A stretch of 36,378 nt of DNA, taken from NCBI RefSeq assembly GCF_024345185.1, contig NZ_BROB01000025.1, forward strand, positions 1 through 36,378. Reading direction: 5' to 3'. Below the pieces are notes generated by a model. The model was not told the origin of the DNA, made no database searches, and was given only the letters and a program-made list of their open reading frames with translations. Made by a program: the position numbers and the translations under genes. Source of the DNA: Levilactobacillus humaensis. Its GTDB lineage: Bacteria; Bacillota; Bacilli; Lactobacillales; Lactobacillaceae. This document shows, one piece after another, positions 23,815-32,358 of the stretch (positions are counted from its first letter, which is position 1; each line of letters begins with the position of its first letter).

Positions 23815-24900
23815 TTAAAGTGTTGCAATCGGTGTTAACCGAACATAGCGAGCATTGATGTAGGCTTCTGGCCCAATCTGATACCAGACCAACTGTTGGT
23901 CATCGACGATGCGTCCCCGGACGTCCAGGGGATCACCATGGTCAACCTGACCAGCCGTTTCGCCATACGGTTCACGGTAGATCGACACTGCCGAGCCTGG
24001 CACGTAATCAACTGTTCCCATTCGGTCAAATGGTTCCGGTTGCCAGCGAGAGACTGGTGGTAAGGCCGGTTGGGCGTATTGATGGTCGCGGCGAACCGTC
24101 TGTTCTGCAGACAGCCACTGATTACCACCAAAGTTATACCAGACAGTACCATTGGTTAGCGTGACGACCATGAAAAGCCGCCAGAGTGAGTCGGCTGGGA
24201 ACTGGTAGGTGTAAGCTCGTCCCGCTGGCTCATCGTATACCTGATGATCGGCCTGCAAAAAGACATACTGATGGACGCGCTGAACCATCTGCCAGGCATC
24301 CCGCCGGTAGTAGTAGACTACCATGGCAGGTTTGTCGGTGAATTGGCCCCGTTGTGGTCCCTGGGCTTGGAAAATATGGTAGCCAGAGATGTTAGGTGGC
24401 GTCAGGGTGTAGGTCGTTGCCAGGCCGCCACGATGGATCTGAGGCAGTTCTAGCAAACGACCGGAATCAAAGTCGACGAGATAGGCAATAACGGGTTGGC
24501 CGAGCCGGCGTCGATAAATGACGGTTGTTAGCCCATATTCACTGATAAAGTCTTGGGTGAAGCCGATGATTCGTAAGAGCGCGTAGCCTGTGATCTCAGG
24601 AAAATGGTAATGAACGCTTTCACCCTGGTGACCCGTCAACACGAGTGCTGGTTGTAAAGGGCGGTCGTGCTCGTCGACTAACCGAACCACTAGCGTCGCT
24701 GCGGGGCCCAATGGTGCTGGCTGCGGCTGTACCTGTGGTTTTGGTGGACGGGGGGCAATAGGGGGCTGTGGTGGCATGACGGCTGGTTCAGCGTGAGTCG
24801 TTGGTACCGAAGGCAGACGCCGAGTTGGCGATGCCGGTTGCGGGTGTCGCCGTCGGGGTTTGGGTTCGATGAGTCGTTTAATCCAGTCAAAAAATGCCAT
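23815..24900 (-). CDS. MucBP-like and SH3-like repeat protein without a visible signal peptide
   Basis: 361 aa. In order: a short amphipathic start (MAFFDWIKRLIEPKPRRRH), a proline-rich linker (residues 13-66), two tandem MucBP-like units at about 69-131 and 136-199 (each with VDxxxGRxL-type start, a central ITGY/ISGY, and a closing Y-Y-R-R strand), and two SH3-like/SLAP-like units at about 205-268 and 296-356 (VDYVPGSAVSIYREPYGE, then WYQIGPEAYINARYVRLT). Such domains normally bind mucins or wall polymers outside the cell, yet no signal peptide, membrane helix or sorting signal is seen. The ATG at 24900 is chosen because GGAGG lies 8 bases before it; the GTG at 24909 overlaps that site. Single gene. 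Function unknown; a cytoplasmic or non-classically exported protein are both possible. Confidence 0.82.
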   Translation of the reverse strand: MAFFDWIKRLIEPKPRRRHPQPASPTRRLPSVPTTHAEPAVMPPQPPIAPRPPKPQVQPQPAPLGPAATLVVRLVDEHDRPLQPALVLTGHQGESVHYHFPEITGYALLRIIGFTQDFISEYGLTTVIYRRRLGQPVIAYLVDFDSGRLLELPQIHRGGLATTYTLTPPNISGYHIFQAQGPQRGQFTDKPAMVVYYYRRDAWQMVQRVHQYVFLQADHQVYDEPAGRAYTYQFPADSLWRLFMVVTLTNGTVWYNFGGNQWLSAEQTVRRDHQYAQPALPPVSRWQPEPFDRMGTVDYVPGSAVSIYREPYGETAGQVDHGDPLDVRGRIVDDQQLVWYQIGPEAYINARYVRLTPIATL

Positions 24901-25000
24901 GCCAGTCACCTCCAGAAGTTTCCTTTAAAACCTAGTATACCATTTTTACGGACTCCCCAATAACTGAAATTGTAACAGGTTTCACACCATCCCGATGAAC

Positions 25001-25034
25001 AAAAAAAGAGACTCACGATCTCGTCGTGAGTCTC
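25001..25034 (-). terminator. Terminator of clpE
   Basis: 11-base perfect stem (25008-25018 with 25024-25034), followed on the minus strand by seven T. Confidence 0.92.
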
Positions 25035-25047
25035 CTAAATTCAAAGG

Positions 25048-27291
25048 TTAAGCTTTACTAGTTGATGAGTCGGTTGAGGACGTTGACTCTGCGTCGTTGT
25101 CGGCAGCCAACGTGATCTTGTCGTCTTCGATCCGTGCCACCAGATTCTTAACATCTGCGTGGTCCAGGTAGAAGTCGGCAATCCGGTCTTCAATCTCTTC
25201 TTGGATAACTCGCCGTAATGGCCGAGCACCCATAGCAGGATTGTAGCCCTTCTTGACCAATTGTTCTTCGACGGGCTTCGTGACATGGATGTGGAGGCCT
25301 TGGCCAGCCAGCATCTGGTTAACGTCACCAATCATGAGATCCACAATCTGCATCAAGTTGTCCTTGCTCAGAGAGTTGAACTCAATGATATCGTCGAAAC
25401 GGTTGAGAAATTCTGGCTTGAAGTAGTTGGTCAGATTCCCCAATACGGAATGCGTCGTGCCATTAGCAGCGGCACCAAAACCAACGTTGGCTTCGGCATC
25501 CCCAGTTCCGGCGTTACTGGTCATGATGATCAGCGTGTCCTTGAAGGAGACGGTTCGGCCTTGAGAATCGGTCAGGCGGCCGTCGTCAAGAATTTGTAAG
25601 AACATATTCATAACGTCGGGGTGTGCCTTTTCGATTTCATCCAACAGAATCAACGTGTAAGGGTGACGACGAACCTGTTCCGTTAATTGACCAGCTTCCT
25701 CGTACCCAACATAGCCAGGTGGGGACCCGATCAACTTAGAAATGGAATGTGGTTCCATGTACTCAGACATGTCGAATCGAACCATTGCATCCGTTGAGCC
25801 AAAGAGTTCATTGGCCAGTTGCTTGGCTAATTCCGTCTTCCCAACACCGGTAGGGCCCACGAAGAGGAATGACCCAATTGGGCGTCCAGTTCCGTTTAAC
25901 CCAATCCGGTTACGTCGGATGGCCCGAGCAACCTTATCAACGGCTTCATTTTGGCCGATGACGTGTTTCTCGAGGTCGGTTCCTAAACTCTGGAGTTGAT
26001 GTTGTTCTTTGGCTTGGAGTTCACCGACGGGGATGTTGGTCTTTTCTTCCACGATGTCTTGCATATCCTTGACCGTGACTTCAACCGAAGTGTTCGGATC
26101 AGCAGTTGTTGCTGATTCCTTGGACTTCTCCAGCTTCGTCACTTGGTCACGGTAGTAGGCAGCCTTTTCGTAGTCTTCCTGCTTCAAGGCGTCTTGCTTC
26201 TGTCCTTCGGCGGACTTGATCTTTTCGTCAATCGCCTTAGGGTCCGCCACGTTAATGGTCAGATTCTTCCGCGAACCAGCCTCATCTAACAGGTCAATGG
26301 CCTTGTCAGGTAAGAAGCGGTCTTGAATGTACCGGTCTGACAACCGAACGGCGGCTTCAATGGCGTCGTCCGTGTAGTGAACGTGGTGATAGTCTTCATA
26401 CTTCTTTTGAATACCCTTAAGAATCTTCACGGCCTCATCGGCACTCGGTTCGTCTACCGTTACGGGTTGGAACCGCCGTGCTAACGCCTGGTCCTTTTCA
26501 ATGTCACGGTACTCATTTAACGTGGTTGCCCCGATCAATTGGAAATCACCACGGGCGAGGGCGGGTTTCAAAACATTCCCGGCATCCATGCCACCTTCGG
26601 CATTTCCAGCACCCATGATTTCGTGAATTTCATCGATGAAGAGAATGATGTCCGGATTGGACTGAACCTCTTTCATCAATTGTTGCATCCGTTGTTCGAA
26701 TTGACCTCGAATCCCGGTTCCTTGAACCAGAGATACGACATCTAAACGGATAATTTGTTTGTTGGCGAGCTTTTGAGGAACGTTGCCTTCGACAATTCGT
26801 TCCGCAAGGCCTTCAACGACGGCCGTCTTCCCAACACCGGCTTCCCCGATGAGTACGGGGTTGTTCTTAGTCCGTCGGTTCAGGATTTCGATGACTTGTG
26901 CCGTTTCTTTGTCTCGACCAATGACAGGGTCAACCTTACCATCTTTTGCCAGTTGCGTGAGGTTCAGGCCATACTGATTAAGTAGGCCATTGCCAGAGCC
27001 CTGGTTGCCTGATGGTTGTGTTGGCCGGTTGCCTTGACCGGAAGCTTGACGATAATCTGAAGGATTACCGTTGCCGTTACCGCCTTGCATGGCCCGGAAA
27101 ATATCATCCAGGTTACCAAAGCCGAATGGATCTTGTGCCATACGGCCACCTCCATTTCCAGAATCGTTTGATTGTTGCTGTTTCAGCAGCTGGTAACAAT
27201 TTTGGCATAGGTCAACTTGTTGCCGCTGCCCATTTACACTCATGTAAAGGTGAATCGTTGCTTCATTGCGGTGGCAATTTTGACATAGCAT
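25048..27291 (-). CDS. clpE: ATP-dependent Clp protease ATP-binding subunit ClpE
   Basis: Hsp100 unfoldase that feeds damaged proteins to ClpP. Seen: an N-terminal zinc finger with C3, C6, C29 and C32 (CQNC pairs), specific to ClpE; a Gly/Asn-rich linker; first AAA domain with Walker [15 protein letters not shown] and FIDEIHEI; a UVR-like coiled middle region ([19 protein letters not shown]); second AAA domain with [14 protein letters not shown] and [10 protein letters not shown]; and a C-terminal D2-small domain. 747 aa is normal. The ATG at 27291 has AAAGGAG 8 bases before it, and the zinc finger begins right there, so the longer in-frame start at 27381, which falls in the promoter, is rejected. 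Controlled by a CtsR box just behind the -10. Confidence 0.97.
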   Translation of the reverse strand: MLCQNCHRNEATIHLYMSVNGQRQQVDLCQNCYQLLKQQQSNDSGNGGGRMAQDPFGFGNLDDIFRAMQGGNGNGNPSDYRQASGQGNRPTQPSGNQGSGNGLLNQYGLNLTQLAKDGKVDPVIGRDKETAQVIEILNRRTKNNPVLIGEAGVGKTAVVEGLAERIVEGNVPQKLANKQIIRLDVVSLVQGTGIRGQFEQRMQQLMKEVQSNPDIILFIDEIHEIMGAGNAEGGMDAGNVLKPALARGDFQLIGATTLNEYRDIEKDQALARRFQPVTVDEPSADEAVKILKGIQKKYEDYHHVHYTDDAIEAAVRLSDRYIQDRFLPDKAIDLLDEAGSRKNLTINVADPKAIDEKIKSAEGQKQDALKQEDYEKAAYYRDQVTKLEKSKESATTADPNTSVEVTVKDMQDIVEEKTNIPVGELQAKEQHQLQSLGTDLEKHVIGQNEAVDKVARAIRRNRIGLNGTGRPIGSFLFVGPTGVGKTELAKQLANELFGSTDAMVRFDMSEYMEPHSISKLIGSPPGYVGYEEAGQLTEQVRRHPYTLILLDEIEKAHPDVMNMFLQILDDGRLTDSQGRTVSFKDTLIIMTSNAGTGDAEANVGFGAAANGTTHSVLGNLTNYFKPEFLNRFDDIIEFNSLSKDNLMQIVDLMIGDVNQMLAGQGLHIHVTKPVEEQLVKKGYNPAMGARPLRRVIQEEIEDRIADFYLDHADVKNLVARIEDDKITLAADNDAESTSSTDSSTSKA

Positions 27292-27353
27292 CTTGTCGTC
27301 TCCTTTCTTGCCTGGAGTTCTCGTGGGAAGTCCCACAGGATCAATTAAAAGCC

Positions 27354-27370
27354 TTTGACCTTTATTGACC
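27354..27370 (-). promoter_or_regulatory. CtsR operator of clpE
   Basis: Minus-strand GGTCAATAAAGGTCAAA matches the CtsR direct-repeat consensus RGTCAAANANRGTCAAA with one mismatch. It lies immediately downstream of the -10 box, where binding would block transcription. It implies heat and protein-stress control of clpE. Confidence 0.88.
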
Positions 27371-27379
27371 ATTGAACAC

Positions 27380-27407
27380 ATTATACCGCGTTGATTAGGG
27401 GGTGCAA
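27380..27407 (-). promoter_or_regulatory. Promoter of clpE
   Basis: Minus-strand TTGCAC, 16-base spacer, TATAAT; the CtsR box starts 9 bases further down. Confidence 0.8.
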
Positions 27408-27523
27408 GTATTTTGATTCACCCAGTAACCGCGTAGCACGAGGGATTACCTCACGAACGCCTTTTATTTTAGCACTCTCTCCCATAGAATGCTAAAATCA
27501 GTCTCGGAAATTGAAAATTTCTT

Positions 27524-27552
27524 TTGACGTCGGCGAAGATGCACCGTAGAAT
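27524..27552 (+). promoter_or_regulatory. Promoter of the small gene at 27584
   Basis: TTGACG, exact 17-base spacer, TAGAAT. Its place rules out translation starting upstream of about 27560. Confidence 0.7.
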
Positions 27553-27583
27553 ATATAGGAAACAACGAAGTGGGGGTGGCAAT

Positions 27584-27784
27584 GTGGCAGAAGATTTCAC
27601 GGATTTATTGAATCAACTCAAAGATGGCAAGATTGACCAGTTCGAGGTAACGCCGGCAAGCTTCCCGGCTTTTCAGAAAGCTTTCATGGCTTTTGATACC
27701 CGAAAGCGGGTGGTTGGTCAGGCCCACAAAGACGGAAAACTTGTCTATCATTATGATCATGACGCCGGAAATAGCGGCGAATGA
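27584..27784 (+). CDS. Small conserved-looking protein of unknown function
   Basis: About 67 aa from a GTG preceded by a G-rich ribosome site (GGGGGTGG, 5 bases upstream). Sequence VAEDFTDLLNQLKDGKIDQF begins with an amphipathic helix and continues as an alpha/beta-looking domain, with a final acidic tail. No signal peptide, no helix in the membrane, no family recognised. It has its own consensus promoter and stands alone between clpE (divergent) and ptsH, which has a separate promoter. No clear terminator follows. Confidence 0.72.
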   Translation: MAEDFTDLLNQLKDGKIDQFEVTPASFPAFQKAFMAFDTRKRVVGQAHKDGKLVYHYDHDAGNSGE

Positions 27785-27795
27785 CGAATTTTTTA

Positions 27796-27809
27796 TGTAA
27801 GCGGTTCAC
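27796..27809. promoter_or_regulatory. Weak cre-like site upstream of ptsHI
   Basis: TGTAAGCGGTTCAC matches the CcpA cre consensus TGWNANCGNTNWCA in all positions but the last three. It lies just above the ptsH -35 box, a position more typical of activation. Tentative. Confidence 0.3.
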
Positions 27810-27816
27810 TAACAAC

Positions 27817-27845
27817 TTGTAATTTAGTGGTTAGATTGATATTCT
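27817..27845 (+). promoter_or_regulatory. Promoter of ptsHI
   Basis: TTGTAA, exact 17-base spacer, TATTCT with TGA in front (extended -10). Confidence 0.7.
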
Positions 27846-27952
27846 TAGTAGGTAGGCATGACTCGTTCAATGGTTGTTTGACCACTGCGCAAGGTCAAGG
27901 CGAGCCATCGTCAATAAGAAGTCAACCTAAGCTTAAAGGAGATCGATCAATT

Positions 27953-28219
27953 ATGGAAAAACGCGAATTTCATGTAACATCCGAAACTGGTATCCATGCC
28001 CGTCCTGCAACCTTATTAGTTCAGGCAGCTAGCAAGTACACCTCAGAGGTTAGCTTGCAGTACCAAGACAAGTCCGTTAACTTGAAGTCTATCATGGGTG
28101 TGATGTCATTGGGTGTCGGCCAAAATGCTGACATTACGATCACCACTGATGGTGACGACGAAGCCGACGCAATGAAGGCTGTTGCTGATACCATGGTAAA
28201 AGAGGGTTTATCTAAATAA
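27953..28219 (+). CDS. ptsH: HPr phosphocarrier protein
   Basis: Carries phosphate from enzyme I to the sugar-specific EIIA proteins, and when phosphorylated on serine serves as CcpA co-regulator. Seen: GIHARPA with phospho-accepting H15, and [10 protein letters not shown] with regulatory S46, the HPr-kinase site of Gram-positives. 88 aa, normal. AAAGGAG sits before the ATG; the frame is open further upstream but that part lies in the leader. The stop TAA overlaps the ptsI ATG by one base (TAATG), so both are co-translated. Cytoplasmic. Confidence 0.98.
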   Translation: MEKREFHVTSETGIHARPATLLVQAASKYTSEVSLQYQDKSVNLKSIMGVMSLGVGQNADITITTDGDDEADAMKAVADTMVKEGLSK

Positions 28220-29949
28220 TGAAGACGATGCTCAAGGGGATCGCTGCGAGTGATGGGCTAACCTGTGGCCGAGTCTTTCGGCTGGTTGACCCGCAACTCG
28301 AGATTCATCAGCGGTCAATTCAAAATCTTGATAAAGAGATAGAGCGATTCCATCAGGCCCTTGTAGCAGCCGCCTCGGATATTGAGACGATAAAAACTCG
28401 TGTAAATAAAAACCTGGGTGCGGATCGTGCCCAGGTTTTTATTGCGCAAATGGCGATGGTTAGGGATGCCGAACTGGTCGATCCGGTCACGGCGCTTATC
28501 CAGGAAAAACGGATCAATGCCGAGGCTGCGCTACTCACGGTTACTCACGATGCCGAGCAACGGCTGACGAGTCTGCAGAATAATCCGTACCTGCAACAAC
28601 GTCTGGCAACATACCGGGCGGTGACCAAGCGGGTAACGGCCAAGTTACTGGGTGTGGACTTGCCAGATCTGGCCCTCGTGACCGATCCCGTGGTGGTCGT
28701 GGCGCATGATTTGGTGGCCAGCGAAACCATTGCGGTCAATCCACAACAGGTTTTGGGGTTCATTACCGATACCGGTGGCCGAACCTCACACTCGTCGATC
28801 CTGGCACGTTCGTTAAATTTGCCGGCGGTCGTGGGGACTCAGGTGGCGACGCAACAACTGGGGAATGGTGACATGGTCATCGTTAACGGTTCTCAAGGTA
28901 ACGTTGTGGTGGCGCCGGACGATGACGAAGTCGCGACGGCGAAACAAGAGATGGCTAAGCGCCGGCAGAATCAGGAACGTTTGGCCAGTATCCGCCATCA
29001 CGGCACGGTCTCCAAAGATGGTGTCGGTGTGACGCTTGCCGCCAATATGGGAACGGTTGCCGATTTACCACGCGTTGAGGCTGGTGGGGCGGAGGCCATT
29101 GGTCTGTTGCGAACTGAATTCATGTACCTTGATGCCCATCACTTGCCTTCTGAGGATGAGCAGTTCACGATTTACCGACGAATATTGACGACTATGGCGC
29201 CACGACCGGTAGTCATTCGGACTTTGGATGTTGGTGGGGATAAACCATTACCCTATCGTCCAGCTCAGGATGAGGCCAATCCCTTTATGGGGTCGCGGGC
29301 CATTCGCCAGAGTCTGGCTCACCAACAGGTCTTTCGGAGTCAACTACGGGCCTTGATTCGGGCTTCGGCATACGGCAAGTTGCGGATTATGTTTCCGATG
29401 ATTACGACGCTGGATGAGTTGCGCCAGGCCAAGGCAATTTATGCTGACGAGCGGGCTAAGCTTACTACAGCCCGGGTCGCCATGGGTAAGATTGACGTGG
29501 GGATGATGGTGGAAGTGCCCGCCGCAGCCTTACTGGCTGACCGTTTTGCTGCCGAGGTGGATTTCATGAGTATCGGCACCAATGATCTCATCGGCTACAC
29601 CTTGGCTGCCGACCGCACCAATCAGGATGTGGCATATCTGTATCAACCTTACCATCCAGCCGTATTGCGGCTAGTCGATCGGGTTATTTCAGCGGCACAC
29701 GCTGCAGGGATTCCAATTGCGATGTGCGGTGAGATGGCTGGTGACCCTATTGCGGTACCTTTATTGCTGGGGATGGGCTTAGATGAGTTCTCAATGGCGC
29801 CTAACGCCATCTTGAAGACGCGAGAACTCATTAGCCACTTGGATGCCCACGAACTCACCTCATTGGCAGAGACTGCGGTTAATTCAGCCAGCACCAGCCA
29901 GGAGGTCGTCACGATGGTTCAAGCCGCCGTGCCAGACGTTCTGGGATAA
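28219..29949 (+). CDS. ptsI: PTS enzyme I (PEP-protein phosphotransferase)
   Basis: Starts the sugar phosphotransferase chain by moving phosphate from phosphoenolpyruvate to HPr. Seen: GIAASDG start, the swivelling-domain motif GGRTSHSSILARSL with the active H191, GLLRTEFMYLD and the PEP-binding barrel with RTLDVGGDKPLPY, SIGTNDLIGYTLAADR and the late MCGEMAGDP with its conserved cysteine. 576 aa, normal. ATG joined to the ptsH stop by one base; AAAGAGGG inside ptsH serves as ribosome site. A terminator closes the operon. Confidence 0.98.
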   Translation: MKTMLKGIAASDGLTCGRVFRLVDPQLEIHQRSIQNLDKEIERFHQALVAAASDIETIKTRVNKNLGADRAQVFIAQMAMVRDAELVDPVTALIQEKRINAEAALLTVTHDAEQRLTSLQNNPYLQQRLATYRAVTKRVTAKLLGVDLPDLALVTDPVVVVAHDLVASETIAVNPQQVLGFITDTGGRTSHSSILARSLNLPAVVGTQVATQQLGNGDMVIVNGSQGNVVVAPDDDEVATAKQEMAKRRQNQERLASIRHHGTVSKDGVGVTLAANMGTVADLPRVEAGGAEAIGLLRTEFMYLDAHHLPSEDEQFTIYRRILTTMAPRPVVIRTLDVGGDKPLPYRPAQDEANPFMGSRAIRQSLAHQQVFRSQLRALIRASAYGKLRIMFPMITTLDELRQAKAIYADERAKLTTARVAMGKIDVGMMVEVPAAALLADRFAAEVDFMSIGTNDLIGYTLAADRTNQDVAYLYQPYHPAVLRLVDRVISAAHAAGIPIAMCGEMAGDPIAVPLLLGMGLDEFSMAPNAILKTRELISHLDAHELTSLAETAVNSASTSQEVVTMVQAAVPDVLG

Positions 29950-29973
29950 GACTCTAAATTGAAAAATTACAGG

Positions 29974-30020
29974 GAGACGGGACCAGCCATAAAGGCTTTA
30001 GGTGCCGTCTCTTTAATTTT
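29974..30020 (+). terminator. Terminator of ptsHI
   Basis: GAGACGG pairs with CCGTCTC (29974-29980 with 30005-30011), with a second small AGCC/GGCT stem inside the loop, then a T-rich tail. Confidence 0.8.
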
Positions 30021-30041
30021 GTTTGCGATTGGGCCTGAGGT

Positions 30042-30070
30042 TTGCAATCCCCTAGCCAAACCCATATAAT
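30042..30070 (+). promoter_or_regulatory. Promoter of the lafA-lafB operon
   Basis: TTGCAA, exact 17-base spacer, TATAAT; 66 bases before the first ATG. Confidence 0.75.
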
Positions 30071-30136
30071 TGTGATGATTGTATTTAGTGCTATTAGAAA
30101 AGGTTTAGCCAAACACAGACGCAAGGGGGATTGGCG

Positions 30137-31315
30137 ATGAATATTGGCTTATTTACAGATACCTATTTCCCTCAAGTGAGTGGGGTGGCAACGTCGATCA
30201 AGACGTTGCGGGATCAACTAGAAAAACAGGGTCATCAGGTGTACATTTTTACTACGACTGACCCACAAGTCGAACGGAATGTTTATGAACGAAATGTCTT
30301 TCGGTTTTCAAGCATTCCGTTCGTTTCGTTTACGGACAGACGGATTGCGGTGCGCGGGCTGTTCCAGGCCTATCAAATTGCCAAGGAATTGAACTTGGAC
30401 ATTGTTCACACCCAGACGGAGTTCTCGATGGGGTGGATCGGCAAGTTTGTGGCGCGTAACCTGGAAATTCCTTGCTTACATACCTATCACACCATGTATG
30501 AGGATTATCTGCACTATGTGGCCAACGGTAAGATCTTAAAACCGGTGCATGTGAAGCAAGCGACACTAGCCTTTTGTTATCATCTGACTGGTGTGGTTGC
30601 GCCGAGTGACCGAGTGTTGACGACCTTAACCGATTATGGGGTTAAAACACCAATTCGAATCATTCCAACCGGGGTAAACCTTCATCAGTATGAGCAACCG
30701 GATACGGCAAATCTGCGGCGTCAGTGGGGCTATGGGCCTGATACGCCGGTGATTCTGTCGTTGAGTCGTTTGGCCTATGAAAAGAATATCAAGGCCAGCA
30801 TTGCCGCTATGCCGCGGATTTTGGAACAAGTGCCCGAGGCGCAGCTACTGATTGTTGGGGATGGGCCAGCCAAGGCCGACCTGGAACAACAAGCTCAGGA
30901 TGCTGGGTTGATGGACCATATTACCTTTACCGGTGAGATTGATAATGATGAAGTATTTCATTATTACCACATGGCCAATGTCTTTCTCTCTTCCTCTGAT
31001 TCGGAGTCCCAAGGGCTGACTTATATCGAGGCCATGGCGGCGGGAACGAAGATCGTGGTCATGACCAGTCCCTATACCGATGACTTGTTGTCGGATCGGG
31101 CGCTAGGTGTGACTTTCTCGACAGAGGATCAGTTGGTAGCCAACGTGGTGGATTATCTGCGTCACGGGGATGAGGAACAAAATCCAGAACTGCTTGCACG
31201 TAAGCTGGCAGAAATCTCCGCCGATACTTTTGGTCAACGGGTCATTTCCTTTTATCAGGACGCCCAGGCCAGTTACGAAGAGGCGCATGAGGATACGCCG
31301 GATTTTAGTGATTGA
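30137..31315 (+). CDS. lafA: Alpha-monoglucosyldiacylglycerol synthase (LafA-like GT4)
   Basis: GT-B family 4 enzyme at the inner membrane face that transfers glucose from UDP-glucose to diacylglycerol, first step of the glycolipid anchor of lipoteichoic acid. Seen: MNIGLFTDTYFPQVSGVATSI start with the GVATS loop, HTYHTMYEDYLHYV, PTGVN, LSLSRLAYEKNI, LIVGDGPAK, and SSSDSESQGLTYIEAMAAGT with the EX7E donor-binding motif. 392 aa. The ATG at 30137 is preferred over the TTG at 30131 by spacing from AAGGGGGA. lafB starts 16 bases later. The family name rests on this pattern and on the pairing with a second GT4 and with ltaS nearby. Confidence 0.9.
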   Translation: MNIGLFTDTYFPQVSGVATSIKTLRDQLEKQGHQVYIFTTTDPQVERNVYERNVFRFSSIPFVSFTDRRIAVRGLFQAYQIAKELNLDIVHTQTEFSMGWIGKFVARNLEIPCLHTYHTMYEDYLHYVANGKILKPVHVKQATLAFCYHLTGVVAPSDRVLTTLTDYGVKTPIRIIPTGVNLHQYEQPDTANLRRQWGYGPDTPVILSLSRLAYEKNIKASIAAMPRILEQVPEAQLLIVGDGPAKADLEQQAQDAGLMDHITFTGEIDNDEVFHYYHMANVFLSSSDSESQGLTYIEAMAAGTKIVVMTSPYTDDLLSDRALGVTFSTEDQLVANVVDYLRHGDEEQNPELLARKLAEISADTFGQRVISFYQDAQASYEEAHEDTPDFSD

Positions 31316-31331
31316 TTAAGGGAGTTATTTG

Positions 31332-32354
31332 ATGCTTAAAATTAATATGTTCTCCACGGCCGATTCGGTTAAGGGTCAGGGTGTGGGGAGTGCCTACAAT
31401 GAATTAATGAATTTGTTAAAGACGCGGCTGCACGATGAGTTTCAAGTCACGGTTAACAAATACAGTCGGGTAGACGTCACCCATTACCACACGATTAATC
31501 CGACTTACTACCTGTCAACATTTTTACCTGGACGCGGCCGTAAGATTGGCTACGTTCATTTCTTGCCGGAGACACTTGAGGGTAGTCTGAAGATTCCCCA
31601 GCCCTTTCGGTCAATCTTCTATAAATATGTCATTGCATTCTATAAGCGGATGGACCACATTGTTGTGGTCAACCCGACTTTTATTCCCAAGTTGGTTGCC
31701 TATGGGATTCCCGCAGAACGGGTGACCTATATTCCCAATTTTGTGAGTCGCAAGGAATTCTATCCCGTGGATCACGATCGTCAGGTGGCCTTACGTCAAC
31801 AGTACGGGTATGATACCAAGCGCTTTACGGTGTTGGGTATTGGTCAGATTCAGGAACGTAAGGGGCTCTTTGACTTTATTAAATTGGCGAAGAACAATCC
31901 AGACATTCAATTCGTTTGGGCCGGCGGCTTTTCATTTGGCCGGATGACCGATGGCTATGCGGCGCTGAAGAAGGTCGTGGATGATCCACCAGCCAACCTG
32001 AGTTTTCCGGGAATTGTCGATCGTGACAAACTGGTGGACTACTACAACATGGCTGATCTCTTTTTACTGCCATCGTTTAATGAACTTTTTCCAATGTCTG
32101 TATTAGAAGCCTTTAGTACCGGGACACCGGTGTTACTGCGTGATCTGGACCTGTACCAGGCCATCATCGCAGGCGACTACCAACCGGCCAAGGATTATGA
32201 TGAGATGAATCAACAACTCCATGACTTACCACAGAATCCAACAGCCATGGCACACTGGCACCAGCAAAGTTTGGCAGCCGCGGAGCGTTATTCCGAGGCC
32301 CACTTAGCGGAGATCTGGCGGCAATTCTATCAGCAACAAGCAAAAGTGAGGTAG
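31332..32354 (+). CDS. lafB: Second glycolipid glycosyltransferase (LafB-like GT4)
   Basis: GT4 enzyme expected to add the second sugar to monoglucosyldiacylglycerol, giving the diglycosyl lipid anchor of LTA. Seen: KINMFSTADSVKGQGVGSAY start, the HYHTINPTYYL segment, VNPTFIPKLVAYGIP, GIGQIQERKGLFDF, and FLLPSFNELFPMSVLEAFS with the EX7E motif. 340 aa, right for LafB/CpoA-type enzymes. GGGAG sits 7 bases before the ATG; a TTG one codon earlier is the only rival. Fourth base after its stop begins the next gene, so they form one operon. The sugar (galactose or glucose) cannot be decided from sequence. Confidence 0.88.
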   Translation: MLKINMFSTADSVKGQGVGSAYNELMNLLKTRLHDEFQVTVNKYSRVDVTHYHTINPTYYLSTFLPGRGRKIGYVHFLPETLEGSLKIPQPFRSIFYKYVIAFYKRMDHIVVVNPTFIPKLVAYGIPAERVTYIPNFVSRKEFYPVDHDRQVALRQQYGYDTKRFTVLGIGQIQERKGLFDFIKLAKNNPDIQFVWAGGFSFGRMTDGYAALKKVVDDPPANLSFPGIVDRDKLVDYYNMADLFLLPSFNELFPMSVLEAFSTGTPVLLRDLDLYQAIIAGDYQPAKDYDEMNQQLHDLPQNPTAMAHWHQQSLAAAERYSEAHLAEIWRQFYQQQAKVR

Positions 32355-32358
32355 TGAC

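Noticed and set aside
27291-27381. Longer in-frame start for ClpE at 27381
   Set aside because: Would place coding sequence over the -10 box and the CtsR operator; the ATG at 27291 has a good ribosome site and begins the zinc finger.
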